64,000 nt of DNA, taken from Tsukamurella tyrosinosolvens (GTDB taxonomy: Bacteria; Actinomycetota; Actinomycetes; Mycobacteriales; Mycobacteriaceae). A program made the position numbers and the translations under genes. The notes beneath the pieces were generated by a model. It was not told the DNA's origin. It worked only from the letters and a program-made list of their open reading frames with translations, and did not search any database. Shown piece by piece: positions 31,953 to 40,254 of this stretch. The stretch is from assembly GCF_900104775.1 (NCBI RefSeq), contig NZ_FNSA01000003.1, positions 682,001 to 746,000 on the forward strand. Direction: 5' to 3'. How positions within the stretch are numbered: the first letter of the stretch is position 1; every line of letters starts with the position of its first letter.

Positions 31953-32275
31953 GCCGGCCCCAGGGGGAGGGCCCACACCAGCGGGATGCCGCGGTCGTCG
32001 CCCGAGTAGTCGTCGGGCACATCGAGCAGCTCTGCCATGCGTGCCTGCCACGGAACGTTCGCGGGGTGGTCGGCCAATCGGTGCCGCATGGCCCGGTAGT
32101 CGTCGACTTCGACGAGGTGGAAGAGGTCAGTTCCGTCCCGCCAGATCCGCCATGAGCGGACGCCGGCCTCGCGGAGCGCGCCGTCGAGCTCGACGGGGAT
32201 CACGGCGTGCACCCGGTCGTACTCCTCCTCGGCGCCGGCCTTGAGGCGCGTGTGCAGGGCGATGGTCTCGGTCAC
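31949..32275 (-). CDS. L-rhamnose/L-fucose mutarotase family protein (RhaM-like)
   Basis: 108 residues from GTG 32275. MTETIALHTRLKAGAEEEYDRVH, VRSWRIWRDGTDLFHLVEVDDYRAMRHRL and ANVPWQARMAELLDV match the COG3254 mutarotases, which interconvert sugar anomers. In this locus the substrate is most likely L-fucose released by the fucosidases, giving the anomer used by the dehydrogenase. Coupled to the lactonase by ATGA. Confidence 0.82.
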   Translation of the reverse strand: MTETIALHTRLKAGAEEEYDRVHAVIPVELDGALREAGVRSWRIWRDGTDLFHLVEVDDYRAMRHRLADHPANVPWQARMAELLDVPDDYSGDDRGIPLVWALPLGPA

Positions 32276-32755
32276 GCGGGTACCGCCGTTCGGGAGAGCG
32301 GCGCCCTCCGGCCGGTCAGGGGGAGGGGTGGATGGCCGCCGGGGCCGGTGTCGACGTTCATGAGCGCCTCCGTCGCGTGGTTCGGCTCCGCGGCCGCGGC
32401 GGGGCCCTGGTGGGGCGGGATGGGCACGAGGTCCCGATGCTGACCACCGTGTTGGGAAAGCGCGGCGTCGTGCGCGCCCGCCACGGCACAGTACCTCGCA
32501 TCGGGGACGATCCGGACGCCTTTCGTCACGAGCGCACCAGGCTGCTGGATCCGGTCGCCGCAGCGCAATCCGACGGGGCGGCAACGCTGTTCGTCGCGCC
32601 TCCCCTGCGTGATCCGCCGGTGCGAGCGTGGCCGATCCGCCTGTGGACCTGGTTCGAGGTCGCGTGACCTGGGGAAGTGACGCTTCATAAGTCCTCCGAT
32701 CATTAGGTTGATTCAGCTTTGAAGATACGCGAAAAAGCCAGTTCGATGCGACCTC
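32276..32755. other. Intergenic region between divergent fucose units, no confident gene
   Basis: Two open frames exist. A plus-strand one (32332-32667, 111 codons) has fairly high GC3 but no recognisable family. A minus-strand one has a GGAGGA site 3 nt before the ATG at 32688 but codon use unlike the neighbours. The upstream region of the mutarotase-lactonase operon must lie here. The 32690-32755 end is AT-rich for this genome. Either frame may be a gene remnant. Confidence 0.4.
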
Positions 32756-32785
32756 TTGACCGAGAGACATCCGAGGATTTAGGGT
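32756..32785 (+). promoter_or_regulatory. Promoter of the porin/importer/fucosidase operon, with shared box
   Basis: TTGACC (32756-32761) with TAGGGT (32780-32785), 18-nt spacing. The spacer carries AGACATCCGA (32765-32774), the same box at the same distance from the -35 as in the promoter at 43288. Probable repressor site. Confidence 0.65.
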
Positions 32786-32891
32786 CCATGTGATCCAGAC
32801 CTCATTTTGAAGACGGACCCCGCGGCGCGCCGGTGCGCCCACGGTCGAGAGCGTCATGTCAGGCGCGAGACCCCCGAAGAAAGGACGAACA

Positions 32892-33551
32892 ATGAGTCGG
32901 TTCTGCAGGCGCCTGGGAGGCGTCGGTGTCGTGGCCGCGATCGGTGCCGCGGCGTCGGTGAGCCTGGCGGGCGCGGCGCACGGAGCGCCGCTGCCGAACG
33001 GGTCGAAAACGATTCCAGCGCCGCCCGGCTGGAGTATTCGGGTGACGTCGACGAACAACTCCGTCGTGGTTCAGCCGTCTCTCGCGACCGCTCAGACGCG
33101 CAGCGCGCTGGTGAGCAGTACCGCGTCCGTCGACGTACAGGCCCCCGCGGGGACCAAGGACATCGACGGGAAGCTGGGCATCGGCGTGATCGTCGGATGC
33201 CAGTTCCCCGGCCCGATCGGCGTCGGCATCAGCGTCAGCGGTCCGAGCGCCGGCGCCTCGACGGAGGGCCTGAGCGCGAGTCTCGGCGGCGTGACTCCGT
33301 CGCTCTCGGTGCCGCTCGCGCCGGGTGCCACGGACAGTGTCAGCGGCTACAAGCGCGCGGACACCCTCGGTGCACTGGAGGAGACGGGGTTCGGCAAGTC
33401 CGGCACGTTCGACGTCGGGATCCAGGGACAGAACATCGACATCAGGCACTGCAGCGGCTACGCCCAGGCGCGGCTCGTGACCTGGGTCCAGCTCAAGGGA
33501 GGCAATCGCCTCCACGGATTCCTCTACGGCGCGCCCTTCTCGCTGGGATGA
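32892..33551 (+). CDS. MspA family porin, first copy
   Basis: 219 residues with a Sec signal peptide (MSRFCRRLGGVGVVAAIGAA, likely cut near AHG-AP). The mature part has the MspA pattern: DIDGKLGIGVIVGCQFPGPIGVGISVSG and alternating beta strands, ending PFSLG. MspA proteins form octameric pores in the mycolic-acid outer membrane. Two Cys (VGCQ, RHCSGY) may form a disulfide. First gene after the shared-box promoter, so it probably admits glycans for the importer downstream. ATG 32892 follows AAAGGA. Confidence 0.82.
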   Translation: MSRFCRRLGGVGVVAAIGAAASVSLAGAAHGAPLPNGSKTIPAPPGWSIRVTSTNNSVVVQPSLATAQTRSALVSSTASVDVQAPAGTKDIDGKLGIGVIVGCQFPGPIGVGISVSGPSAGASTEGLSASLGGVTPSLSVPLAPGATDSVSGYKRADTLGALEETGFGKSGTFDVGIQGQNIDIRHCSGYAQARLVTWVQLKGGNRLHGFLYGAPFSLG

Positions 33552-33612
33552 GCGCCGCGTCCTTCCATCCGCCCCACCACCCGTCGCGTGTCGCGACGCA
33601 CTAGGAGATTGC

Positions 33613-34311
33613 ATGACCACCAAGCTGATCCGCACTGCCGCGACCGCCGTCATGGCGGGACTCGCCATCAGCGCGACGTCGCAGGGCGCGGCACACGCCG
33701 ATACGTTCATCCCCCTGCCCAACGCCTCCACCACCGCCAAGATGGGCAGCGCGACCCTCACCATCTCGATCACCAAGCAGAGCGCAAGACTCTCGCCGGG
33801 CATGGTGGCGTTGCCGACCACCCGCAACGCCTGGGTGTCGGGCGTCGTGAAGGCGGAAGTGACCGGTGGCACGGGCGACGGCGGAGCGATCGCCGCCGGC
33901 TACATGGTCGGGTGCCAGATCGACGTGGGCACCGCTTCGGTGTCGGCGGACACCCCCGTGGACAGCGGCACGTCCTTCGACGCCGGCGCCACGACCGTCA
34001 AACCGTCGGTCAAGGCGACCACGGGCGCGTCGATCGCGCTGTCCGCCGGCTCGGTGGGGGCGCAGATGCTCACCTACGACCGCGCCATCTGGCCGAAGCC
34101 CGGCGACGAGTTCTCCAGCAGCTGGCAGTACGCCGCATCCAACTTCAAGTTCTCGGGCTCGTCCGGATCGCTGACCTACTCGGATCAGACCATCGGCGTC
34201 GACGGATGCGCCGGTTACGCACAGGCGCGATTCTTCGTCAAAGTCACCGCATCTGCCGGAAACTCGAGGCGCACGGTGGTTCTGTGGAGCGTGCCGTTCA
34301 GCCTCGGATAG
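33613..34311 (+). CDS. MspA family porin, second copy
   Basis: 232 residues with signal peptide (to about AAHA-DT). YMVGCQIDVGTASVSADTPV and VDGCAGYAQARFFVKVTA align with the first copy, including both Cys and the terminal VPFSLG, so this is a tandem duplicate. TAGGAG precedes the ATG. The two may form mixed or separate pores. Placement ahead of a sugar importer is the main clue to function. Confidence 0.82.
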   Translation: MTTKLIRTAATAVMAGLAISATSQGAAHADTFIPLPNASTTAKMGSATLTISITKQSARLSPGMVALPTTRNAWVSGVVKAEVTGGTGDGGAIAAGYMVGCQIDVGTASVSADTPVDSGTSFDAGATTVKPSVKATTGASIALSAGSVGAQMLTYDRAIWPKPGDEFSSSWQYAASNFKFSGSSGSLTYSDQTIGVDGCAGYAQARFFVKVTASAGNSRRTVVLWSVPFSLG

Positions 34312-34340
34312 GCGACCGGCGGTCCGCTCCGCATGGCGGG

Positions 34341-34377
34341 GGCCGGATCGCCTCACCGGAGCGGTGACGTTCCGGCC
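34341..34377 (+). other. Hairpin between porin and importer genes
   Basis: GGCCGGA (34341-34347) pairs with TCCGGCC (34371-34377), enclosing TCACCG/CGGTGA. No T-run. It could stabilise porin mRNA or lower expression of the importer genes relative to the porins. Confidence 0.45.
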
Positions 34378-34509
34378 GACAACTGCGATGGATATCTATC
34401 AGGCGAAGGTAGTAGGAATGGTCCAGAGAACGACGCACGAACGAACGACCACGGCGGTCGGTGATCGCCACCGCGCGGACGCCGGTCCCGCCGCGGAGCG
34501 GGACGAACG

Positions 34510-35577
34510 ATGACGACGGCGACGAGTCCGGCCGGCGGAGCGACGCGGGCCGCCCCCACGCCGACGTGGCGGCGGAGATTCAGCGGTCCCTTCGTTCAGC
34601 GAATCGGAATGTACGCATTGACGCTGGTGGGCGCGGTCTCCGTCAACTTCATCATCCCGCGCGTGATGCCCGGCGATCCCACTCAGGAGACGGTGCAGCG
34701 ACTCGAGGTGCAGACCGGCCAACCGGTGGCGCCGGAGACCGAGGCCGCGATCCGGGCGATGCTCGGCGGTAACGACGACAACCTCGTCGCCGCGTACTTC
34801 ACATACTGGCGCAACCTCCTTCGGGGAGACTTCGGTCTGTCCACGAGCTACTACCCGCTCCCCGTGAAGGATCTCCTGCTCGGTGCACTGCCCTGGACGC
34901 TCGGTCTGGTGGTCGTGTCGATGATCGTCGCGTGGCTCGTCGGCGTCTCGCTGGGCGCGATCGCGGGCTGGTGGCGCGGACGCCCGATCGACACGGTGAT
35001 CGGCATCGTCTGCGCGGTACTCATCGCCGTGCCCAGCTTCTGGGCGGCGCTGATGCTGCAGTACTTCCTCGGATACCGGCTCGGCTGGCTCCCGCCCGGA
35101 GGCGCGTACGACCCGGACCTCGTGCCCGGGTTCAGTTCGGGCTTCGTGCTCAGCTGCCTCAAGTACGGAGCCCTGCCCGGGATCACCCTGGCGGTCATCT
35201 CGTTCGCCGGTTACATGTTCACCATGCGGAACGTGCTCGCGCAGACCGCGGCCGAGGACTCCGTGCTCCTGGCGCAGGCGAAGGGCCTGTCGCCGGTACG
35301 GGTCATGGTCGGGTACGGCGTGCGGAACTCGATCCTGCCGAGCTTCGCCGCACTGGCACAGACGATCGGAGGTGCGATCGGTGGCGTCCTGCTCATCGAG
35401 GTCATCTTCACGTACCCGGGGCTCGGCAGTCTGCTCGGCACGGCGCTCGCCGGCCGGGACTATCCGTTGATCCAGGGCGTGTTCCTCATCGTCACGTGCT
35501 CGGTGCTCCTGATGAACTTCATCGCGGATTCGGTGTACGGATACATCGACCCGCGTACCCGGGAATCGAGGGAGTGA
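34510..35577 (+). CDS. ABC transporter permease (DppB/OppB type)
   Basis: 355 residues. N-terminal helix with GAVSVNFIIPRVMPGDP, then a five-helix BPD_transp_1 domain. The coupling loop is EDSVLLAQAKGLSPVRVMVGYGVRNSILP (EAA motif). Opp/Dpp-type permeases import peptides, but many family members carry oligosaccharides; in this locus fucosyl-oligosaccharides are the likely cargo. Next permease starts 1 nt after its stop. Confidence 0.88.
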   Translation: MTTATSPAGGATRAAPTPTWRRRFSGPFVQRIGMYALTLVGAVSVNFIIPRVMPGDPTQETVQRLEVQTGQPVAPETEAAIRAMLGGNDDNLVAAYFTYWRNLLRGDFGLSTSYYPLPVKDLLLGALPWTLGLVVVSMIVAWLVGVSLGAIAGWWRGRPIDTVIGIVCAVLIAVPSFWAALMLQYFLGYRLGWLPPGGAYDPDLVPGFSSGFVLSCLKYGALPGITLAVISFAGYMFTMRNVLAQTAAEDSVLLAQAKGLSPVRVMVGYGVRNSILPSFAALAQTIGGAIGGVLLIEVIFTYPGLGSLLGTALAGRDYPLIQGVFLIVTCSVLLMNFIADSVYGYIDPRTRESRE

Positions 35578-35578
35578 G

Positions 35579-36520
35579 ATGCGCACCGTCCTGCAGAACA
35601 CCAAGGCGCGCATCGGCGTCGTCATCCTCGTCCTCTTCGCGATCATGTCCTTCATCGGCCCGACGGTCCTGTCCGCGCTCGGGCGGACTGCGGACCAGGT
35701 CGACTACTCCGCGCTCGGCGCGCCGCCCTCGATGGAGCATGAGCTCGGGACCACGCAGACCGGTGGGGATGTGCTGAACCAGTTGGTCTTCGGAGCGCGG
35801 ACCTCGTTCGTGACCGGGCTACTGGTCGCCCTGTTCGTCGTCGTGCTGTCGACGATCGTCGGCCTCGCCGGCGGATACGCCGGCGGGCGGGTCGACTCCG
35901 CCGTCAGCAGTTTGACCAACATCGCGCTCACCATCTCCGGCTTCCCTCTCCTCGTCGTGATCGCGACCTACATCCCGAACGTCAGTGTGCTCGGGACGGC
36001 GGTAGCGATCGGCGTGGTCAGTTGGCCGGGCCCGGCGCGCGCCATTCGAGCACAGACTCTGAGCCTGAGAAGCCGCGAATACGTGATCGCGATGAAGATG
36101 GTCGGCGAGAAGCCGTTCCGGATCATGCGTTCGGAGATCCTGCCGCATCTGGTCCCGATCCTGTCGTCCACCGCGATCGGGGCCGTGGGTGCGGGCATCG
36201 TCTCGCAGGCGGGCCTGGCCCTGCTCGGACTCGGCGGCGGGCAGGTCACCTGGGGCACGATGATCGCCGAGGGGCAGCAGGGCGGAGCATTCACCCAGAA
36301 TCAGTGGTGGTGGTTCCTCCCACCGGGTTTGGCCATCGTGCTGATCGTGATGTCGCTCGTGCTGATCAACTTCGGCATCGACGAGTACACCAATCCGCGC
36401 CTGCAGGGCGCACGGCGGACGCGTCGCCGGCGTCGCGTCACCCCGGTCGGCGGCGGTTCCTCGGCCACGCCGTCCCCCTCTCACAGCGACAGGAGTGGCA
36501 ACGATGCCCAACGTGCTTGA
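35579..36520 (+). CDS. ABC transporter permease (DppC/OppC type)
   Basis: 313 residues. The N-terminal OppC_N helix is followed by an extracytoplasmic loop with LGTTQTGGDVLNQLVFGARTS, the usual DppC start of the transmembrane domain. The EAA loop is RSREYVIAMKMVGEKPFRIMRSEILPHLVP. Basic, Ser/Gly-rich C-terminus. Partner of the preceding permease. The ATPase gene starts inside its last 17 nt. Confidence 0.88.
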   Translation: MRTVLQNTKARIGVVILVLFAIMSFIGPTVLSALGRTADQVDYSALGAPPSMEHELGTTQTGGDVLNQLVFGARTSFVTGLLVALFVVVLSTIVGLAGGYAGGRVDSAVSSLTNIALTISGFPLLVVIATYIPNVSVLGTAVAIGVVSWPGPARAIRAQTLSLRSREYVIAMKMVGEKPFRIMRSEILPHLVPILSSTAIGAVGAGIVSQAGLALLGLGGGQVTWGTMIAEGQQGGAFTQNQWWWFLPPGLAIVLIVMSLVLINFGIDEYTNPRLQGARRTRRRRRVTPVGGGSSATPSPSHSDRSGNDAQRA

Positions 36521-37496
36521 GATCCGCGGACTGGACGTCCATTACGTCTCGCCCGACGCGGTGGTGCCGGCGTGCCGGAACGTGAACCTGGATGTGGAGG
36601 AGAACTCCATCCTCGGGATCGCGGGCGAATCGGGCTCGGGGAAGACGACCCTGCTCGCCGCCATCGTCCGCCTGCAACGCCCACCCGCGGAGACGGTGGC
36701 CGGCACGGTGACGTTCGCGTCGGACGCCGGCCCGATCGATCTGAACACCGCCGACGAGAAGACGCTGCGCGACATGCGGTGGTCCGAGTTCTCGGTGGTC
36801 TTCCAGAGCGCCATGGACGCGTTGAACCCCGTCATGCGCCTGGGGGCGCAGTTCGTGGACGTGCTCCGCACTCACGATCCGAACCTCAGTCGATCGGCGG
36901 CCTACGATCGGGCCAAGGAACTGCTGTCGATGGTCGGTATCAGCGGCGACCGGATTGGTTCCTACCCCTTCGAGATGTCCGGAGGGCAGCGGCAACGTGC
37001 GTCGATCGCGCTGGCGCTCGCGTGCAAGCCGAAGCTCGTGGTGATGGACGAGCCGACGACGGCCGTCGATGTCGTCATGCAGCGGACCATCCTTTCCCAG
37101 GTTCTGAAACTGAAGGCGGAGTTGGGGTTCGCGGTGGTCTTCGTCACCCACGACCTGACGCTCCTGCTGGAGTTCGCCGACCGGGTGGCGATCATGTACG
37201 GCGGCCGCGTCGTCGAAGTGGGACCGGCGCAGCAGATCTACGATGCACCGCTGCACCCGTACACCCGCGGGCTCCGCGACAGCTTTCCGCCCCTCCGGTC
37301 GTCGGAGAAGCAGTTCAGGGGCATCCCGGGGGCGCCTCCCGATCCGCGGATCCCGATGCCGGGCTGCGCGTTCAGCCCGCGGTGCCCGGTCGCGATCGAT
37401 CGCTGCACCGTCGAGCGTCCCGAGCTCGAGCAGTATCCGGAGTCGGATCGATCCGTCGCATGTCACCTCCCCGCCACGACCAGGAGTGCGCAATGA
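36504..37496 (+). CDS. ABC transporter ATP-binding protein (OppD type)
   Basis: 330 residues. Walker A GESGSGKTT, signature MSGGQRQRASIALAL, Walker B LVVMDEPTTAVD, and the C-terminal oligopeptide/dipeptide module HPYTRGLRDSFPPL with CAFSPRCPVAIDRC, whose Cys may bind an iron-sulfur cluster. ATG 36504 is 8 nt after AGGAG; GTG 36495 lies in that Shine-Dalgarno. Overlaps both neighbours, so it is tightly coupled. Confidence 0.9.
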   Translation: MPNVLEIRGLDVHYVSPDAVVPACRNVNLDVEENSILGIAGESGSGKTTLLAAIVRLQRPPAETVAGTVTFASDAGPIDLNTADEKTLRDMRWSEFSVVFQSAMDALNPVMRLGAQFVDVLRTHDPNLSRSAAYDRAKELLSMVGISGDRIGSYPFEMSGGQRQRASIALALACKPKLVVMDEPTTAVDVVMQRTILSQVLKLKAELGFAVVFVTHDLTLLLEFADRVAIMYGGRVVEVGPAQQIYDAPLHPYTRGLRDSFPPLRSSEKQFRGIPGAPPDPRIPMPGCAFSPRCPVAIDRCTVERPELEQYPESDRSVACHLPATTRSAQ

Positions 37497-38596
37497 CGAC
37501 TGAGACACCGCTCGTCCAGACGAAGAACCTGACGCGGATGTTCACCGTTCGCACCGACGCCGGAAGCGGAACGCTGCACGCGGTCGACGATGCCGACGTG
37601 ACGATCATGCCCGCCACGATCACCGGACTCGTCGGCGAAAGCGGCAGTGGCAAGACCACACTCGCCAGGCTGCTCGCCCTCTACTACACGCCGACCGGCG
37701 GCGAGATCCTGGTGAACGGCGAGGCCGCGCCCACGAAGGCCTCGGGCAAGGAGGCCAACGCGTATCGCGAGCAGGTCCAGCTGATGATGCAGGATCCGTT
37801 CGCCTCGCTCAATCCGATCCACTCGGTGCGGCACGTCCTGGGCCGGACCCTGCAGCTGCACGGAACGCCCCGGGGCGCCGGCCTCGAGACCGCGGTGCTG
37901 GACCTGCTGCGGCGGGTCAAGCTGGAGCCGGCCGAGGAGTTCATCGACAAGAAGCCGCACGAGATGTCCGGCGGCCAGCGGCAACGCGTGGTCCTCGCCC
38001 GCGCGCTCGCGGTCCAGCCGCGGCTGCTGCTCGCCGACGAGCCGATCTCCATGCTCGACGTGTCGATCCGCGCGGAGATGCTCAACCTCTTCGCCGAACT
38101 GCGCGACGAGCACCGTCTCGCGCTCCTGTACATCACCCACGACATCGCCAGCGCGCGGTACCTGTGCGACGAGATCATCGTGATGTACGCGGGGCAGATC
38201 GTGGAACAGGGGCCGGCGGACGAGGTGGTGCGCAACCCGCGTCACCCGTACACCGACCTGCTGATCGAGGCCTCGCCGGACCCGGAACGCATCGGATCGA
38301 CGACCCGCGCGGAGCGGTTCTCCGTCGAGAACGAGATCGGCGACATCCCGGTCGTGATCGACCCGGCGCCGGGATGCAGGTTCGCGGCGCGATGCCCGCA
38401 CGCACTGCCGGTGTGCGGCGGCGAGGATCCGCAGACCATCGAGGTGGCCGACGGGCATCTGGTGCGCTGTTGGCTCTACGCGCCGGGCCAGGGCGATCGA
38501 GCCCCCTCCGGCCCCCGGCACGCCGCGGCGCCCAGCGAGCACGCTGGTGCCCCCTCGGCGACCGATGACCCCGCATCTACTCGTAAGGATTCGTGA
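37493..38596 (+). CDS. ABC transporter ATP-binding protein (OppF type)
   Basis: 367 residues. Walker A GESGSGKTT, MSGGQRQRVVLARAL, LLADEPISMLDVS, and the C-terminal module NPRHPYTDLLIEASPDPE with CRFAARCPHALPVC. Ends in a Pro/Ala/Ser-rich tail of about 40 residues. ATGA overlap with OppD, TGATG overlap with the receptor gene. Second ATPase of the importer. Confidence 0.9.
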   Translation: MTTETPLVQTKNLTRMFTVRTDAGSGTLHAVDDADVTIMPATITGLVGESGSGKTTLARLLALYYTPTGGEILVNGEAAPTKASGKEANAYREQVQLMMQDPFASLNPIHSVRHVLGRTLQLHGTPRGAGLETAVLDLLRRVKLEPAEEFIDKKPHEMSGGQRQRVVLARALAVQPRLLLADEPISMLDVSIRAEMLNLFAELRDEHRLALLYITHDIASARYLCDEIIVMYAGQIVEQGPADEVVRNPRHPYTDLLIEASPDPERIGSTTRAERFSVENEIGDIPVVIDPAPGCRFAARCPHALPVCGGEDPQTIEVADGHLVRCWLYAPGQGDRAPSGPRHAAAPSEHAGAPSATDDPASTRKDS

Positions 38597-40254
38597 TGAG
38601 CAGAAGCTCCGTGCGCATCAGGGCGGCGCGGGCCGCCCTGTGCCTCCTCGTCGCCGCGGCCTCCGCGGTGGGCTGTTCCCGGACCGAGTACCTGTCCACC
38701 GATCCGGGGCGCAACCTCAGCATCGACTTCGCCACAACGGCGTTCGTCAAGAACTTCAACTTCCTGAGTCCGACCAATCCGGGCGAACCGCCGGGGTCGG
38801 ATCTCGTCTACGAGCCGCTCATCCGGCTCAGTCCCAGCGAAGGGTACGAACCCAAGCCCTGGCTGGCGGCCTCGTGGGCGTGGAGCGACGGCGGGAAGAC
38901 GCTCACCTGGACGCTCCGCGACGACGTCACCTGGTCGGACGGAACCCCGTTCACGTCACGCGATGTGGCCTTCACGCTCGAGCTGGGGATGAAGAACGCG
39001 CAGCTGCGAATGGGCAACACGGGCAAGATCGTCGGCGTCGAGGCGCCGACTCCGACCAGGGTCGTGGTCCGGTACAGCGAGCCAGCCTTCGCGAGCTTCG
39101 TCTCGTACTACGCCGTGAAGATCGTCCCCGAACATGTGTGGGCCCACCGGGATGCGGCGACCGACCACAACGTCGACCCGATCGGGACCGGCCCCTTCCT
39201 GCTGTCGACGGTCGGTGTGCAGCGCATCGTCTACAGCCTGCGGCCGGACTACTGGGGCGCCGAGTCCAAGGGCGTTCGCACGGTCACCTACAACGCCGCC
39301 GCCACACCGAACGCGATCCTCAACAATCTGCTCACGGGCAAGGCGGACTACGCCCAGAGCCCGCTCATCGGCGACCCGAAGAAGACCTTCGTCGACAAGT
39401 CCCCGACGAACCACTTCTGGCTCGCGAAGGCAGGAGCGGGCAACGCCCTGCTGTTCAACAACGCGGTGAAGCCCACCGACGATGTGAACATCCGAAGAGC
39501 GATCTACGCCAGTCTGGACGCCGGCCAGCTGGTCCGGCTCACGCCGGGCGCGACCGACGAGGCCGCGAACGTGACCGGTCTCAACGAGCCGACCTACACC
39601 GACTGGATCGCTCCGGAATTCCGCGGTAAGCGGCAGACCCACGACGCCGATGCCGCGCGGGAGGCCCTGCGGGCCAGCGGGTACACGGTGCGCAACGGCA
39701 CTCTCACGAAGGACGGCCGGGACTACCCGATCACCCTCAAGATCGAACCGACGCAGGCCACCTCCCCTTGGGCGAACGGCATCAAGCAGCAGATCTTCGA
39801 AACGCTCGGTGTCGAAGCGATCGTCGACAGTTCGGTGCAGAACTCCTCCGTCGGCTCGACCGGTGACTACACGCTCACCTTGGGGCCGGACATCCTCGGT
39901 CAGGGTGCCCTCACGGGTCTGCGGTTCGCCCTGACCGCACCGACGGCCATCGGTGAGTCCGCCTCGTCCAACTGGTCTCGCGCGAATTCTCCGGCGGGCC
40001 AGGCGCTTCTGGCGCAGATGGGAAGTACCGCCGACGTCGAGAAGCAGCGCCAGAAGGCGTTCGAGTTGCAGCGGATCCTGGTATCGGAGCGGTTCACCGC
40101 TCCGATCAGCCCGTACGCCTGGCCCGTGGCCTACACGTCGAAGAAGTGGACCGGCTGGCCGAACCAGGACGATCCGCAGAACGTGCCGCCGAACGGACGA
40201 GGGGACCTGACCTCGACCATCCTCAATCTGACCCCCGTCTCCGAATCGAAATGA
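38596..40254 (+). CDS. Extracellular solute-binding lipoprotein (family 5)
   Basis: 552 residues. Lipoprotein signal ending ASAVGC, so it is anchored to the cell membrane facing the periplasm. Family-5 fold: LVYEPLIRLSP, KPWLAASWAWSDGGKTLTWTLRDDVTWSDGTPFTSRDV, and IGTGPFLL. It is the receptor of the Opp-type importer; the locus suggests fucosylated oligosaccharides as ligand. AAGGA 6 nt before ATG 38596 decides the start over GTG 38593. The glycosidase gene overlaps its stop. Confidence 0.88.
   Translation: MSRSSVRIRAARAALCLLVAAASAVGCSRTEYLSTDPGRNLSIDFATTAFVKNFNFLSPTNPGEPPGSDLVYEPLIRLSPSEGYEPKPWLAASWAWSDGGKTLTWTLRDDVTWSDGTPFTSRDVAFTLELGMKNAQLRMGNTGKIVGVEAPTPTRVVVRYSEPAFASFVSYYAVKIVPEHVWAHRDAATDHNVDPIGTGPFLLSTVGVQRIVYSLRPDYWGAESKGVRTVTYNAAATPNAILNNLLTGKADYAQSPLIGDPKKTFVDKSPTNHFWLAKAGAGNALLFNNAVKPTDDVNIRRAIYASLDAGQLVRLTPGATDEAANVTGLNEPTYTDWIAPEFRGKRQTHDADAAREALRASGYTVRNGTLTKDGRDYPITLKIEPTQATSPWANGIKQQIFETLGVEAIVDSSVQNSSVGSTGDYTLTLGPDILGQGALTGLRFALTAPTAIGESASSNWSRANSPAGQALLAQMGSTADVEKQRQKAFELQRILVSERFTAPISPYAWPVAYTSKKWTGWPNQDDPQNVPPNGRGDLTSTILNLTPVSESK

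Noticed and set aside
32272-32688. A minus-strand gene (MKRHFPRSRD...) with a good ribosome binding site
   Set aside because: Codon use lacks the GC3 bias of all neighbours and no family is recognisable; recorded only as part of the ambiguous region.
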